64,000 nucleotides of DNA from Adiantum capillus-veneris. Its lineage: Eukaryota; Streptophyta; Polypodiopsida; Polypodiales; Pteridaceae. Made by a program: the position numbers and the translations under genes. The DNA is taken from the NCBI GenBank assembly GCA_014529385.2, contig CM043942.1, positions 25,048,469 to 25,112,468 on the forward strand, read 5' to 3'. Of the stretch, positions 1-9,462 are shown one piece after another (position 1 is the stretch's first letter; every line of letters starts with the position of its first letter). Under the pieces are notes generated by a model. That model was not told the origin of the DNA, searched no databases, and worked only from the letters and a program-made list of their open reading frames with translations.

Positions 1-340
1 CTAGTTGTTTGCTTGGTATTATGAGATAGAAAGCTGATGTTTGAGTAAGCAATGTTTTTGGGATCTGCGCTGATAGGAGAAGACCCTATGTAGACAGGGA
101 GGGAAACATATGGAGCAAATAAACAAAGGAAGCAGAGTTTCATTTGAAGGTCGGCTGCTACATGGGCCTATCAGGTTGTTAGGGATTGGACTAATGTATG
201 GGCATCACTCTTTCATTTCTCAACTTAGGTCCCTTCAGCTTTATATCAAGTACTAGATGTACCATGAGCTTCCTTAACCTAGCGGTTTGATTTTGTGAAG
301 GTTGTGTTCTGGTTGTGGGACATGACTACCAAGCTACTCT
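1..340. other. Unassigned left edge
   Basis: I see no gene here. The stretch lies directly upstream of the LINE-1 endonuclease fragment on the plus strand and is probably decayed LINE-1 sequence, but no conserved motif could be read in it. Confidence 0.3.
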
Positions 341-690
341 CAAAAGAGAGCCGAGTTTTGGCAGAAGATTGTGGATGTATTGCCTATTGCGGATTCGTGG
401 ATTATTGGGGGAGATTTCAACAATGTAGAGACTTCTGAGGATTGGCGGGCAGTTCAGCTCCCTTCTCTGTCGTTTGTTACGCCACGTGAGAGAGATGCTT
501 GGGACAGATTTCTTTTTGCAGTTTTTGGTACAAATGCTTGGCACGTCCCATTCTTGACTCGCACTTCGCAGTCATTGGAGTTTTCGTGGGGTTTCAGGAG
601 GCAGTAAGGTCGCTTACTGGAGCGATTAGATGGATTTTACGTCAACGCTTGGGCATCACCCATGGTGGGACAATCACAATTTGGCCTACT
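341..690 (+). pseudogene. LINE-1 ORF2 endonuclease fragment, left part
   Basis: This is part of an APE-type endonuclease domain of a plant LINE (non-LTR retrotransposon), the enzyme that nicks target DNA for target-primed reverse transcription. One frame reads EFWQKIVDVLP then IIGGDFNNVE, the conserved GDFN motif. A frame shift near 600-650 leads to GGTITIWPTLV, which stops at the Gy-A1 LTR. The reading resumes at 22599 with LFDHAPISL, the SDHxPI-type catalytic motif, so the two halves are one domain split by Gy-A1. A stop at 605-607 and frame changes show it is dead. Confidence 0.82.
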
Positions 691-695
691 CTAGT
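691..695. repeat. Left target-site duplication of Gy-A1 (CTAGT)
   Basis: CTAGT here is repeated exactly at 22594-22598 on the far side of Gy-A1. Five-base duplications are the normal product of LTR-retrotransposon integrase. Flanking LINE-1 coding sequence is continuous across the pair. Confidence 0.85.
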
Positions 696-2040
696 TAGAA
701 CCGGCCCGCAGGGCGGTAGACTGTAGCTTTCACCCGATTCTTTAGTCGAAAAACTTTACTTGAACTTGCGACACAAAGGAGCTTCATGAATAAACATGTG
801 ACTGAATTAACACTTCACACAAAGCATGGTGTGGTAGTTAGAGCGCTAACAAGCAGACAACGACACCTTGTTGGCCCCAAAGACTGGCGCCCCTTCGGTA
901 TTTCTTTATCCTTATTAACTTGGGAGAAAACCTGCAAATTCCTACCGGCTGTCCCGGCTTTACTGGGCTGAAATCGGCCTACTCTAGCCCGATTTCAGCA
1001 GCATAACCACAATAGGAGGCCTCATAGACAAAATCCCCATGCAAAAGGTGACTTTCCCGGTGCATACGGACACTTTCCCAAACCTGGTGAGAATCTGAAG
1101 CACGCTGAATTCTCTGTTTTCTGCCCTGAAAACGCACCAGATCACCTATACAGTGACCCCAATGCTTCCCCGAAGCTCATGAAGGTATCAGGGATCGATT
1201 AAGGTCAAAACCCTAAACCTGCAAAAATACAAAGCAGGCTGTATTTGTCTATTTTGGGCTCCGTTTCACGTGCCGGTTGCATCCGTAGCAAGCCCTCCCG
1301 CACTTGTAGGGCCACTTGCCCTTTGAATCGGACAAGATTTCTTGCGTGAAATCTTTTCGAATTCACATGTACCTGCGCGGAATTTGCTCGGGGGATTAGA
1401 AACTAGCTAATCCAGTACCTGTGCAAGAGGCTCTTGCCTCGGCAGTCGCGCATGAACCCACATAACTGTACATACAGATGAAAAGACCTCGAGCTGGGCA
1501 TCATGTTTCTGTATTCAGAGGGGGAGAGGTGTGTGCGGGAGCGAGTCATCACGCTACATAAGACAAGGGAGAAGGCAAGCTTTCCATTAAAGCTGTGAAA
1601 CTTGCACCCACTACTCACCCACACACTGTAGGCACTTAATGAGCCAAAATCAGCTCCTCTCACAAAAATGGGCAGCCCCTCTTCATGCTGGCTTGGAAGT
1701 TTTGCTTTGGAGTCGCCAAGTGTCCACTTTGCCTCTTTTGAGTTAATCCTAGTACCCACCGGCTTATTAAGTGGAGCAAGGGGCCTAAATGACTTTGAAC
1801 TGAGCCTAGCCAACCTTTTACTACTCAGATTTCGGAGCCGATTGGCTCGACCAACTCATGGCGACCTACCCTTCTCGACTACGGGTGAAACTCTCGGTCG
1901 TTGGCCGTTTCACACCGGCCACACAATGTATGGCCATTTGTGACGTCAAAAAGAAGGTCTCAAAAATTAAAGAAAAACCAAGGGAAAGAAACCAACAACT
2001 GAGGTTGTGGCAACCGTGACACTTGCCACAACGAGTGACA
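696..2040 (-). repeat. Gy-A1 3' LTR
   Basis: About 1345 bp, matching 21249-22593 over its whole length and also the copies at 55620-57114 (opposite strand) and 60457-61934. Read on the minus strand it starts TGTCACTCG next to a purine tract and ends at the CTAGT duplication, where the expected terminal CA has decayed to TA. It contains the GGCGCC hairpin at 877-898. Confidence 0.85.
877..898 (-). other. GGCGCC-loop hairpin in the Gy-A1 3' LTR
   Basis: Copy of the shared LTR hairpin. One T of the CTTTCGG arm has been lost here, but the GGCGCC loop is intact. Confidence 0.6.
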
Positions 2041-2053
2041 TAATCCCTCTTGA
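2041..2053 (-). other. Gy-A1 polypurine tract
   Basis: On the minus strand the bases next to the 3' LTR read TTCAAGAGGGATTA and then the LTR start TGTCAC. This is the expected place and composition for the plus-strand primer of reverse transcription. Confidence 0.6.
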
Positions 2054-2379
2054 AATCGCAAATGTCCTGGATTGCAAGCTCAATATACATGCCACAAATG
2101 ATTTAGTGTGATTAGCACTCTTTTATCATCACATGTATCCGCAGGAAAGGTAATGACAGATAGATACAAATGACTTAATGAGACCTTCATACTTTTGTCA
2201 TTTCCATCTATCATAGAAGTGAACATTGTACCATAAACACTTGAAGAGCGATGTACACTTCTATTGCACTGAATCATTTCCCCTCTTGTGAACACGTTGA
2301 GTTGGGACATACATAGGTTGTAACCCAAGGGCCTCAAGGTAAAGCTGCAATACATACGGTGACTCTAGCAGTTCACACT
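2054..2379 (-). other. Gy-A1 3' noncoding region
   Basis: There is no conserved reading frame. The stretch matches 61940-62200 of Gy-A2, including a block around 2155-2215 that is duplicated with a 78-base period in Gy-A2. A second purine-rich tract appears at 2279-2290 on the minus strand. Confidence 0.55.
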
Positions 2380-3533
2380 CTACCATCCACTTTGCATCCA
2401 TAGGTGGATAGTCTTGAACTTCATCAAATAGCGTCGTGCAACTTTCCCCTTAACTTTTCTTTCCTTATGTGCCAAAATCTGCTCAGGTACCAAGATCTCA
2501 TCAAGTTCCTTAACTTCTGGCTTGTGTTCATCTGGCATATCTTCTGGCACATCACCCACAAAGGGTCTTAGAAGACTCGCGTGAAATGCATTATGAATGC
2601 CAAGCAATTTTAGCCTATAAGCAACATCACTGATCTTCTCAAGTACTTGAAAAGGCACATAGTAACGCATGCTGAGCTTCGGAAACAACTTTTCCTTGCC
2701 CTTCATCTTTCTTTAGCCTCGCCTTAGCAAACCGTAGAAGTACCCACTCACCAGGTGAAAACAACAATGCACGACGGTGACGATCAACAACCCTTTTCTA
2801 TTTTGCCTGAGCCTCTCCAAGGCAAGCTTGATCTTCTTATACATTTCATCCATACTCTCAACATAAGGATCTGCTTCGAAAGTTTTGTCCTTTGTGTGCA
2901 AAATGGGGGGAACCTTTTTGCTACCCTCAACAATCTCAAAAGGTGCCTTGCCTGTTGACGAATGCACCTTATTGTTGTACGCATACTCAAGCATGGGTAG
3001 ATACTGTTCCTACTCGCCCTTTTTATCTGACACATAACATTTCAGCAGATCTAAGACAATAGAATTAACCTCTTCTGAGTGTCCATCAATTTGTGGATGA
3101 AATGAGGAGGAAAACTTGAGCGTGGTGCCCATGTTTTCAAACAAGCCTCTCCAAAATAAGCTCGTCATACGAGGATCACGATCACTGACAATAGACTGTG
3201 GCAAACCATAGTACTTGAACACATTGTACATAAACAATCGTGCCAACTGGTTAGATTTTATCTTCTTCTTATAGGAATAAAATGGGCTTGCTTGCCGAAC
3301 CTGCATATATTGGTCCATATACCATCATTCCCTGTCAGCGTTCTTGGAAGATCAAAGATAAAATCCATAGCAATGCTTTCCCATGGCTTATTTGGAATAG
3401 GCAGTGGCTGTAATATTGGAATAGACAGTGGCTGTAATATTGGAATAGGCAGTGGCTGTAATAACCCTTGTGCCTTTCGTCTGCCAAACTTGACCTTTTA
3501 ACAATTACGCATGTTTGCACAAAGGCATCCACA
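2380..3533 (-). pseudogene. Gy-A1 integrase, catalytic to C-terminal part
   Basis: Reading right to left, the fragment holds the integrase core (IVSDRDPRMTSLFWRGLFE, then SSSFHPQIDGHSE), the linker MLEYAYNNKVHSSTGKAPFE, a degraded GPF/Y module (RYYVPFQVLEKI, HNAFHASLLRPF) and a chromodomain-like end (ILAHKERKVKGKVARRYLMK). It would insert element cDNA, and the chromodomain would bias the target. It is broken by frameshifts near 2710 and 3010. It was cut at 3533 by the Gy-B1 insertion and continues at 8577. Confidence 0.85.
3394..3463. repeat. Three tandem 24-bp units inside integrase
   Basis: The unit beginning GGAATAGGCAGTGGCTGTAA occurs at 3394, 3418 and 3442. Gy-A2 has a single copy at the matching place (about 63250), so this is an expansion within Gy-A1. 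Confidence 0.8.
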
Positions 3534-4001
3534 TGTAACAAACTTGGGCGCCCCAAGTCTAAGATCTGTCGCGACACGAGAGAGAGACTCACTTCAAACA
3601 CTTTAATTATTCTTCAAATTCAAACAACTCGAGACGACACGGCCCGGCGTAGTTCCGTGCCCAAAGGTATTGGCCCCAAAGTCTTGCGCCCCCTTTCGGT
3701 ATTTCTTTTTATATTAATCTTGAAGCAAAGCGCAATCCCGCGGGTACTTGCTCTTAGACTCTGCGTCCAGATGCTCTGAGAAGTGAGGCCTCAAGGGCTT
3801 ATTTATTCTTACAAGGGGTGCTAAAAGCAGAGCCCCAAAAGCTTTCAAACTCAAGACCAGTAAGTTTCCCAAAAGCAACTTGGTCTAAAAACTGCCAAAA
3901 AAGCACGAGCGCAAATTACGGAAATCTGTACAGGCTGCCACGTCAGCAGTTCAACGCAAAATCCGACGTTCGTACAACTGCCACGTCAGCATGGTGGCTA
4001 T
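3534..4001 (-). repeat. Gy-B1 3' LTR, truncated
   Basis: Starts TGTAACAAACTTGG, as does the 5' LTR at 8152. Near 4001 the LTR jumps straight into integrase coding sequence, so roughly the last 50 bases expected from the 5' LTR are missing. CCACGTCAGC (TGACGTGG on the element strand) occurs twice. A mutated copy of the hairpin is at 3676-3699. Confidence 0.8.
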
Positions 4002-4002
4002 C

Positions 4003-6091
4003 TCAGATTGCCCATCTGTCTATGGGTGGAAAGAGGACGAGAACTGCAATCGCGTGCCAATGTTCTCCCAAATAGCTCGCCAAAACAAACTCGTAAATCG
4101 GACATCTCTATCGGAGACAATTGTCTCAGGCATGCCATGTAGTATAAATATCTGAGAAACAAACAGTCGTGCTAAATGATCAGGCTTGCCTGTCTTCTTT
4201 ATTGGAACAAAGTGAGCTTGCTTGCTAAATCTGTCGACGACAGTCCAAATGCCATCATGCCCACTTTGAGTCTTGGGGAGATAAAAAATGAAATCCATTG
4301 CGATGCTCTCCCATGGTCTAGTGGGAAAGTGGAAAGGCTGTAGTAGTCCCTGTGCCTTATGCCTGTTAAACTAGACCTTTTTGCATACTAAACAATTGCG
4401 AACATAATCATCCATATCCTTCTTGAGTCTCGGCCAAAAGAAGTAACGTTCGAGACCCTTCAAAGTGGTGTCGATGTTGCGATGACCCGTAAAACGCGGA
4501 CAATGGCAACCTTTTCCCTCAAATGCTGTGTAACACACAACATCGTCTTCTTAATCAAATAGCCATCGTGTAAGGCGTAGCCTGGAACTGTCACCCCATT
4601 CTAAATGCGGGTATACACGTTCGCAAAATCAGGATATGTGGCGTATTGATCAATCATATCCTCGAAGCTTCGATGGTGAATCGCCGAAATAGCCGATACA
4701 AGGTGCTTTCTAGATGAAGCATCTGCCCCCACCATGTTTTTATGTCCCTGAACATGGACAATTTGAAAGTGAAACTGTGACAGGATGTTGCTGCTTGTCT
4801 GATAGTTGCTTCTGTGACAAGAAGTAGCGTAAACTCTCATGGTCCGTAAAAACAGTAAAATTGGCTCCGAGTAAATAGTGTCGCCGACCACTGAGTAAGA
4901 GCATGGATACCTGCCAAAAGATCTTTCTCATAAATCTGTGCTACTAGCTCTGGTCGTGAAAACATCTTGCTTTCATAGGCAATCACATGGCCGTCTTGCA
5001 TCAAAACTGTGGCCAAACTGCGATCCCAATCGTCATAGTAGACCTCAAAAGGTTTCTGTGGATCTGGCAAGGTCAGGACTGGGCCAATACTCTTTTAGTA
5101 TCTGAAATTCAGTCACTTCAGTCGATCCCCACGAAAAAGGAACTCGACTTTGAGTCAGCACATGGAGAGGTGAAGCGATCTCTGCAAACTTCTTAATGAA
5201 ACGCTTGTAAGAAGAACACAAGCCCAAAAAGCTTTGAACTTCATGAACATTCTTCAAGTCAGGCCAATCGCGTATAGTTTCAATTTTGGCCGGGTCCATT
5301 TGTACTCCGGCTTCTGAGACTATATGTCCCAGAAAACGTGTCTCCGGTTCGAAGAATTCACTCTTCTTTGCATTGATTACCAATTTATGTTGTTGCAATT
5401 CTTGAAAGACTAGAAGAAGATGATGTCTATGGTTGTCGTCGTTTTTGGAGAAAACAATGATGTTGTCGAAGAAAGTTTTGACAAAAGATCAGTGCTCTTG
5501 AAAAATTCTGTCCATCATTCTATTGAATGTCGTTGGAGCATTGGTAAGCCCAAAAGGCATCACCAAAAACTCGTATAGCCCAAAGGTAGTCCGAAAGGGT
5601 GTCTTGTAGACATCTCCCTGAGCAATGCGGATCAAATGATATCCGCTCTTCAAATCAATCCTGCTAAAACAAGAGGATCCCTGTACTCTGTCGAGAATAT
5701 CGTCGATCCTCGGAATTGGGAATGTGTTCTTGATGGTGATTTTGTTGAGAGCTCTGTAATTGATACACATTCTCCAAGACCCGTCTTTCTTCAATACTAA
5801 CAAAACCGGAGAGTAGTAAGGTGATGTGCTAGGTTGTATGAGACCCTTTTCTAGTAGTTCTTTGACTTGGTTCATGATCTCTTCGTTCTGAGCTTGGTTA
5901 ACTCTGTAAGGTGGCCGGTCCGGTGGGGAACTTCCTGGAATCAAATCAATAGTATGATCTTCAAGCCGAAATGGAGGTAACTCGCCTGGCAGGCCTTCTG
6001 AGAAACAGTCAGCGTGTTCGTGCAAAAAATCTTGACGTTCTTTATCCAAGATAGACATATTATTTTTGTGTTCATCATTTAACTCTTTCAA
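4003..6091 (-). pseudogene. Gy-B1 RT, RNase H and integrase (pol)
   Basis: RT lies at about 6091-5045 and shows [82 protein letters not shown]. RNase H follows at about 5070-4740 with VYYDDWDRSL and TDHESLRYFLSQKQLSDKQ. Integrase at 4298-4020 gives MDFIFYLPKTQSGHDGIWTV and IVSDRDVRFTSLFWRA, and is cut off at SSSFHP by the deletion. The YxDD-bearing stretch at about 5400-5490 is out of frame. Several frameshifts divide the protein, which therefore cannot function. Confidence 0.87.
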
Positions 6092-6160
6092 GTAGATCGA
6101 GTAAACAAAAAGACTGGTTTTAATTATTTTAGAAATGGCCGAAGCCGATACAATAGGGAC

Positions 6161-6676
6161 TTACTTGCCCTTCAATTTCAAATCAAGTACAACTTTTCTG
6201 CCCTTTTCTGTAGTCGAAGTCGCTTTCTTATCCTGATAGTTCACCACGACATTGTTCTTGTGGTACCAAGGGATTCGTAGGAGGACGTCACGCCCTTCCC
6301 AGGGCATGATGTAGAAGTACTCGTGCCCTAAATACCCCTGACAATGCAAACGAAGTTTGCCAATGACAGGTATAATGGCAACATCTTGTCCGAGCGCCGC
6401 TAGAAGTGCCTTTGCCGGTGGTCCCATCCTGTCGGGCGTAATTTCCAATCAAGCCTCCAATTCAGGAGAAATGAAGTTGGCCTTGGCTCCTCCATCAAAG
6501 AAGATTAGGGCTTCGAGATCTTTCACTTTGCCCCAAGCACGGCAAAGTTCTATACTTTCATCTGTAAGGCATGGATCAATTTCAATGCTATCGGGTACCT
6601 GTCCTGCTTTCATCTTTCCTTTCCTGCCACGCTCTTTTACTGCTCTCGAACTCTCGTGCTGTACTCTAGTGTTCAT
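6161..6676 (-). pseudogene. Gy-B1 aspartic protease region
   Basis: Retropepsin-like domain that would cut Gag-Pol. The active-site segment reads FFDGGAKANFISPELEA, with DGG where DTG or DSG is usual; the same DGG occurs in Gy-B2 and Gy-B4, so it appears to be normal in this family. Downstream GRDVLLRIPWYHKNNVVVNY matches the flap/ILG region. A stop at 6446-6448 separates the halves. Confidence 0.8.
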
Positions 6677-8087
6677 CTATTGCCCCTTGTTGGGACATCG
6701 TGCCAAGATATGTCCAGGCACACCACAACCAAAACACTTCCTCTCTTTCAGATATTCCGTATTTTGCTCATCAGTGAGCTGGGGTCGTGAAGTTTTCTTT
6801 TGAAATTTCTTTTGCGTTCTTGTTTGGTTGCTCATCGATCTTTGTCCTGTCCGTTGATTCAAGTTTTCATCTCTGAGGTACGTCAAATCGCCCGAATGTA
6901 TGGAGAATCCCCTCTTTGCATGAGCCATCAATTGTTGTATGGACTCGGATTTCTGCTCAAGGCAATGATCTCTGGTTTCCTTGGGTAGGCCACAACAGAA
7001 TCGTTCAATCTGTTCTTTGAAAGTGACCTTCTTGAAAGAAGATGTCGGGAGAAAAGAATCCCAAAATCTTTCACAGTAAGATTCCAGTGTGTCACCCTTG
7101 GTCATTCTGAGTTGATTTGAAGCGGTGCGCACATCTCATTCGTACTCTTGGGTCAACCAAGAAGAATGAAGAGCCTTTTAAACTTGAGCCACTTTGTAAG
7201 GGCTTGTTTCCTCAGTAAAAGGATAGACCACCAAGTACTTTGAGTAACGTCCTCCAGAGAAGGCAATATCAAATTGCTGTATGACGGCCAAAGCCTTGGG
7301 CGCATAACGATACCTCGAAAAGGTTTCAAATTTCACAGATTGCCCGCCTTCCTTGAATTCCTTGGTCTTCTTGCCTTTGCGGTCGAGGAAATCATATTGG
7401 TTGGCTCTATAAAAATGCTGCTTCTTTGAGTAAAAAGGTTGTTCATCGGAGTCGGAGTTGTCAGAAGTGCTTGACTCCTCTGTCGAACTGTCAGGAGCAT
7501 ATCGATATCTGCTCTTCCTTGACTTTTTCTTGTTCGTTCCAAATCTTTGGTTCTTACTACGCTTTTTCCCCTTTCTGTTCTTCTCACTTGAGTCGGAAGA
7601 GGAAGAGTTGTCACTATTGTCAGAAGATGAAGAGAAACTAGATGGTTCCTGGAAACGTATACGCTTCTTCTTCTTCTGCTTCCGAGCTTTTTCAAAAGAA
7701 GATTGACTGCCCAAGAAACCGGGGTAGTCGTTCTTCTTATGCTTCTTTCGTTGATTCTTCGATAAGTTTCGCTCTCAGAAACTGAGTAATCTGGGTTTGG
7801 ACGACTTCCTGCAGTTCTTGTTCTGTGTACATTCTCGGAGTAGAAGGCTTCTTGAGGGCCGGTTTGATGTGGGGTTTTGTGGCTTTTTGCCACTTGGTGT
7901 GCACATCCGCCATGGTTTGCTGGGACAAAAATTTTGCAAATTCTGGATCCTCAGTAATCTGCAGCATCTGCTTTGTGAACTCGTCAACCTGTTGTTGACG
8001 CTTCATCTCCAAGAGCTGGTGTTTTGTAGGCCGAGGTGGCCCGTACTCCTGCTCCTTTGAATCCCGTGTGTTGTCGTGAGAATCCAT
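6677..8087 (-). pseudogene. Gy-B1 gag
   Basis: The likely start is the ATG at 8085-8087 just inside the PBS (MDSHDNTRDSKEQEYGPPRP). The order is an N-terminal helical part, a Ser/Lys-rich linker (KKKKRIRFQEPSSFSSSSD), the retrotransposon Gag core (SYCERFWDSFLPTSSFKK, EQIERFCCGLPKE), and a CCHC knuckle (CFGCGVPGHILARC) near 6700-6750 that would bind RNA. Frames break near 7735 and 7140. Gag would form the virus-like particle and package element RNA. Confidence 0.83.
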
Positions 8088-8138
8088 GAGTGCCGCGAAG
8101 AAAGGATCGGATTTTCTGGTAGAAGAGAAATCTGCCGT

Positions 8139-8150
8139 GCTCTGATACCA
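8139..8150 (-). other. Gy-B1 primer-binding site
   Basis: On the minus strand TGGTATCAGAGC follows the 5' LTR after one base. This is the usual complement of the initiator Met-tRNA 3' end used to prime minus-strand DNA synthesis. Confidence 0.85.
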
Positions 8151-8151
8151 T

Positions 8152-8576
8152 TGTAACAAACTTGGACGCCCCAAGTCTGGGATCTCTCACGACACGAGAG
8201 AGAGACTCACCTTAAACACTTTAAATATTTTTCAAATTCAAACAACTCGAAACGACACGGCCTGACGTAGTTCCGTGCCCAGAGGTATTGGCCCCAAAGT
8301 CTGGTGCCCCTTTCGGTATTTCTTTTTTATATTAATCTTGAAGCAAAGTACAATCCGGTGGGTACTTGCTCTCAGACTCTGCGTCCAAATGCTCTGAGAA
8401 GTGAGGCCCCAAGGCTTATTTATTCTTACAAGGGGTGCTAAAAACAGAGTCCCAAAAGCTTTCAAACTGCGCAAAATTCGGCGTGTACTGCAAAATTCGG
8501 AGTCCGTACAATTGCCAGGTCAGTATGGTCTGGGAGTGTGTGTCAGGGTAGTCTGCCACTTCAACGGTTTGTGACA
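8152..8576 (-). repeat. Gy-B1 5' LTR
   Basis: Complete LTR of 425 bp that starts TGTCACAAACCG and ends GTTTGTTACA on the minus strand. It ends against Gy-A1 integrase sequence on the right and the PBS on the left. Its hairpin copy at 8294-8316 has GGCACC in place of GGCGCC. Confidence 0.85.
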
Positions 8577-8680
8577 CCACCTCTCTCCTCAAAGTAGGCC
8601 AATAAAAGAATGTCTCAACCGCTTTCACTGTCGCATCTATACCAAGATGCCCTGCATACTGTGGGATATGGCTTTCTACC

Positions 8681-8814
8681 CATAGTCACAAGGGACGCAT
8701 TTGGGGACGGAAAATGGGGGACGGGGCTCAAATGGATTCTTAGTGTAAAAAAGAGGGTGGCGGGACGGCAAGTGGGGACGGGAAGCCCAAAAATGGGCGT
8801 CCCTTGTGACTATG
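8681..8814. mobile_element. MITE-1, hAT-like miniature inverted-repeat element
   Basis: A 134-bp element with terminal inverted repeats CATAGTCACAAGGGACGC at 8681-8698 and its complement at 8797-8814. It is flanked by a perfect 8-bp duplication TTTCTACC (8673-8680 and 8815-8822). The uninterrupted Gy-A2 has TTTCTACC once at the same site. Eight-base duplications are typical of hAT transposase. There is no coding capacity. The interior is G-rich with repeated GGGGACGG. Confidence 0.88.
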
Positions 8815-9299
8815 TTTCTACCATAACCTTATGTCGCAATGGTCTAGTGATACATAATCTGCAATGCATCATCATAAAACCATCCTTGAGGAGGTAGTGT
8901 TCATGGCATTGCCCATCTTGCAACTGTTCAAAGGTCCTTGCAATATCTTCATCAATAGCATACTGTTCCTTCATGTCATCAAGCTCATGATAATAAGGAA
9001 TTAACACAGCTGAAATCTGTGGCTTTTTGGATAACGCATCAGCCACAACATTCTTCTTGCCTTCCACATGTAGAATCTCGGAGTGGAACATAGAGAGAAT
9101 GTCTGCCCATTGCATATGCTTTTCGGATAACTTTGACTGTGTCGAGAAGGATCGCAAGGTCTGATGATCTGTTTGGACAACAGAATCAGCACCTAAGAGG
9201 TAGTGCTTCTAGCTAGAAAGCGCATGAATCACGGCCAGTAGCTCTTTCTCATAAATTTGCATAGTCTTTTCTGGCCCTTGCAAGATTTTGCTTTCGCAC

Positions 9300-9317
9300 G
9301 CTACTACCCGACCATCT
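9300..9317. repeat. LINE-2 target-site duplication, left copy
   Basis: CTACTACCCGACCATCTT is found here and at 16288-16305, on the two sides of LINE-2. The length (about 18 bp) is typical of target-primed reverse transcription. Confidence 0.85.
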
Positions 9318-9462
9318 TTTTTTTTTTTGAGAAAAAGATCCTTCTATTAGTTAATGAAAACTGCCCATAGGGCTACAACCACCTCTGCAAGAGAGGGCTA
9401 CAACAAAACATGATGGGGAGACTCTCCCAATGAAAGAACAACATATATACAATGAGGCTAAA

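Larger units (their letters stand above)
3534..8576 (-). mobile_element. Gy-B1, Ty3/gypsy element nested in Gy-A1
   Basis: A minus-strand gypsy element of about 5.0 kb with a 5' LTR at 8152-8576 and a truncated 3' LTR at 3534-4001. It interrupts Gy-A1 integrase: the left flank ends CATCCACA and the right flank starts CCACCTCTC, giving an imperfect 5-bp duplication CCACA/CCACC. It retains gag, protease, RT, RNase H and half of integrase. A deletion removed the integrase C-terminus, the purine tract and the last part of the 3' LTR. Many stops make it inactive. Confidence 0.85.
8577..9317 (-). pseudogene. Gy-A1 RNase H end and integrase zinc region
   Basis: Reads SFSTQSKLSEKHMQWADILS, then the RNase H end VEGKKNVVADALSKKPQ, then HELDDMKEQYAIDEDIARTF, and then the start of the integrase HHCC domain. 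It is the missing middle between 3533 and 16306 and matches 63340-63920 of Gy-A2. The MITE at 8681-8814 interrupts it, and LINE-2 ends it at 9317. Confidence 0.85.

Noticed and set aside
873-907. The conserved LTR block as a tRNA-derived or PBS sequence, because it contains TGGCGCC
   Set aside because: It lies well inside the LTR, no T-arm (GGTTCGA-type) sequence is present, and the true PBS sites of these elements are elsewhere.
3394-3463. CRISPR-like direct repeats
   Set aside because: Repeats are contiguous without spacers and lie within a plant retrotransposon integrase.
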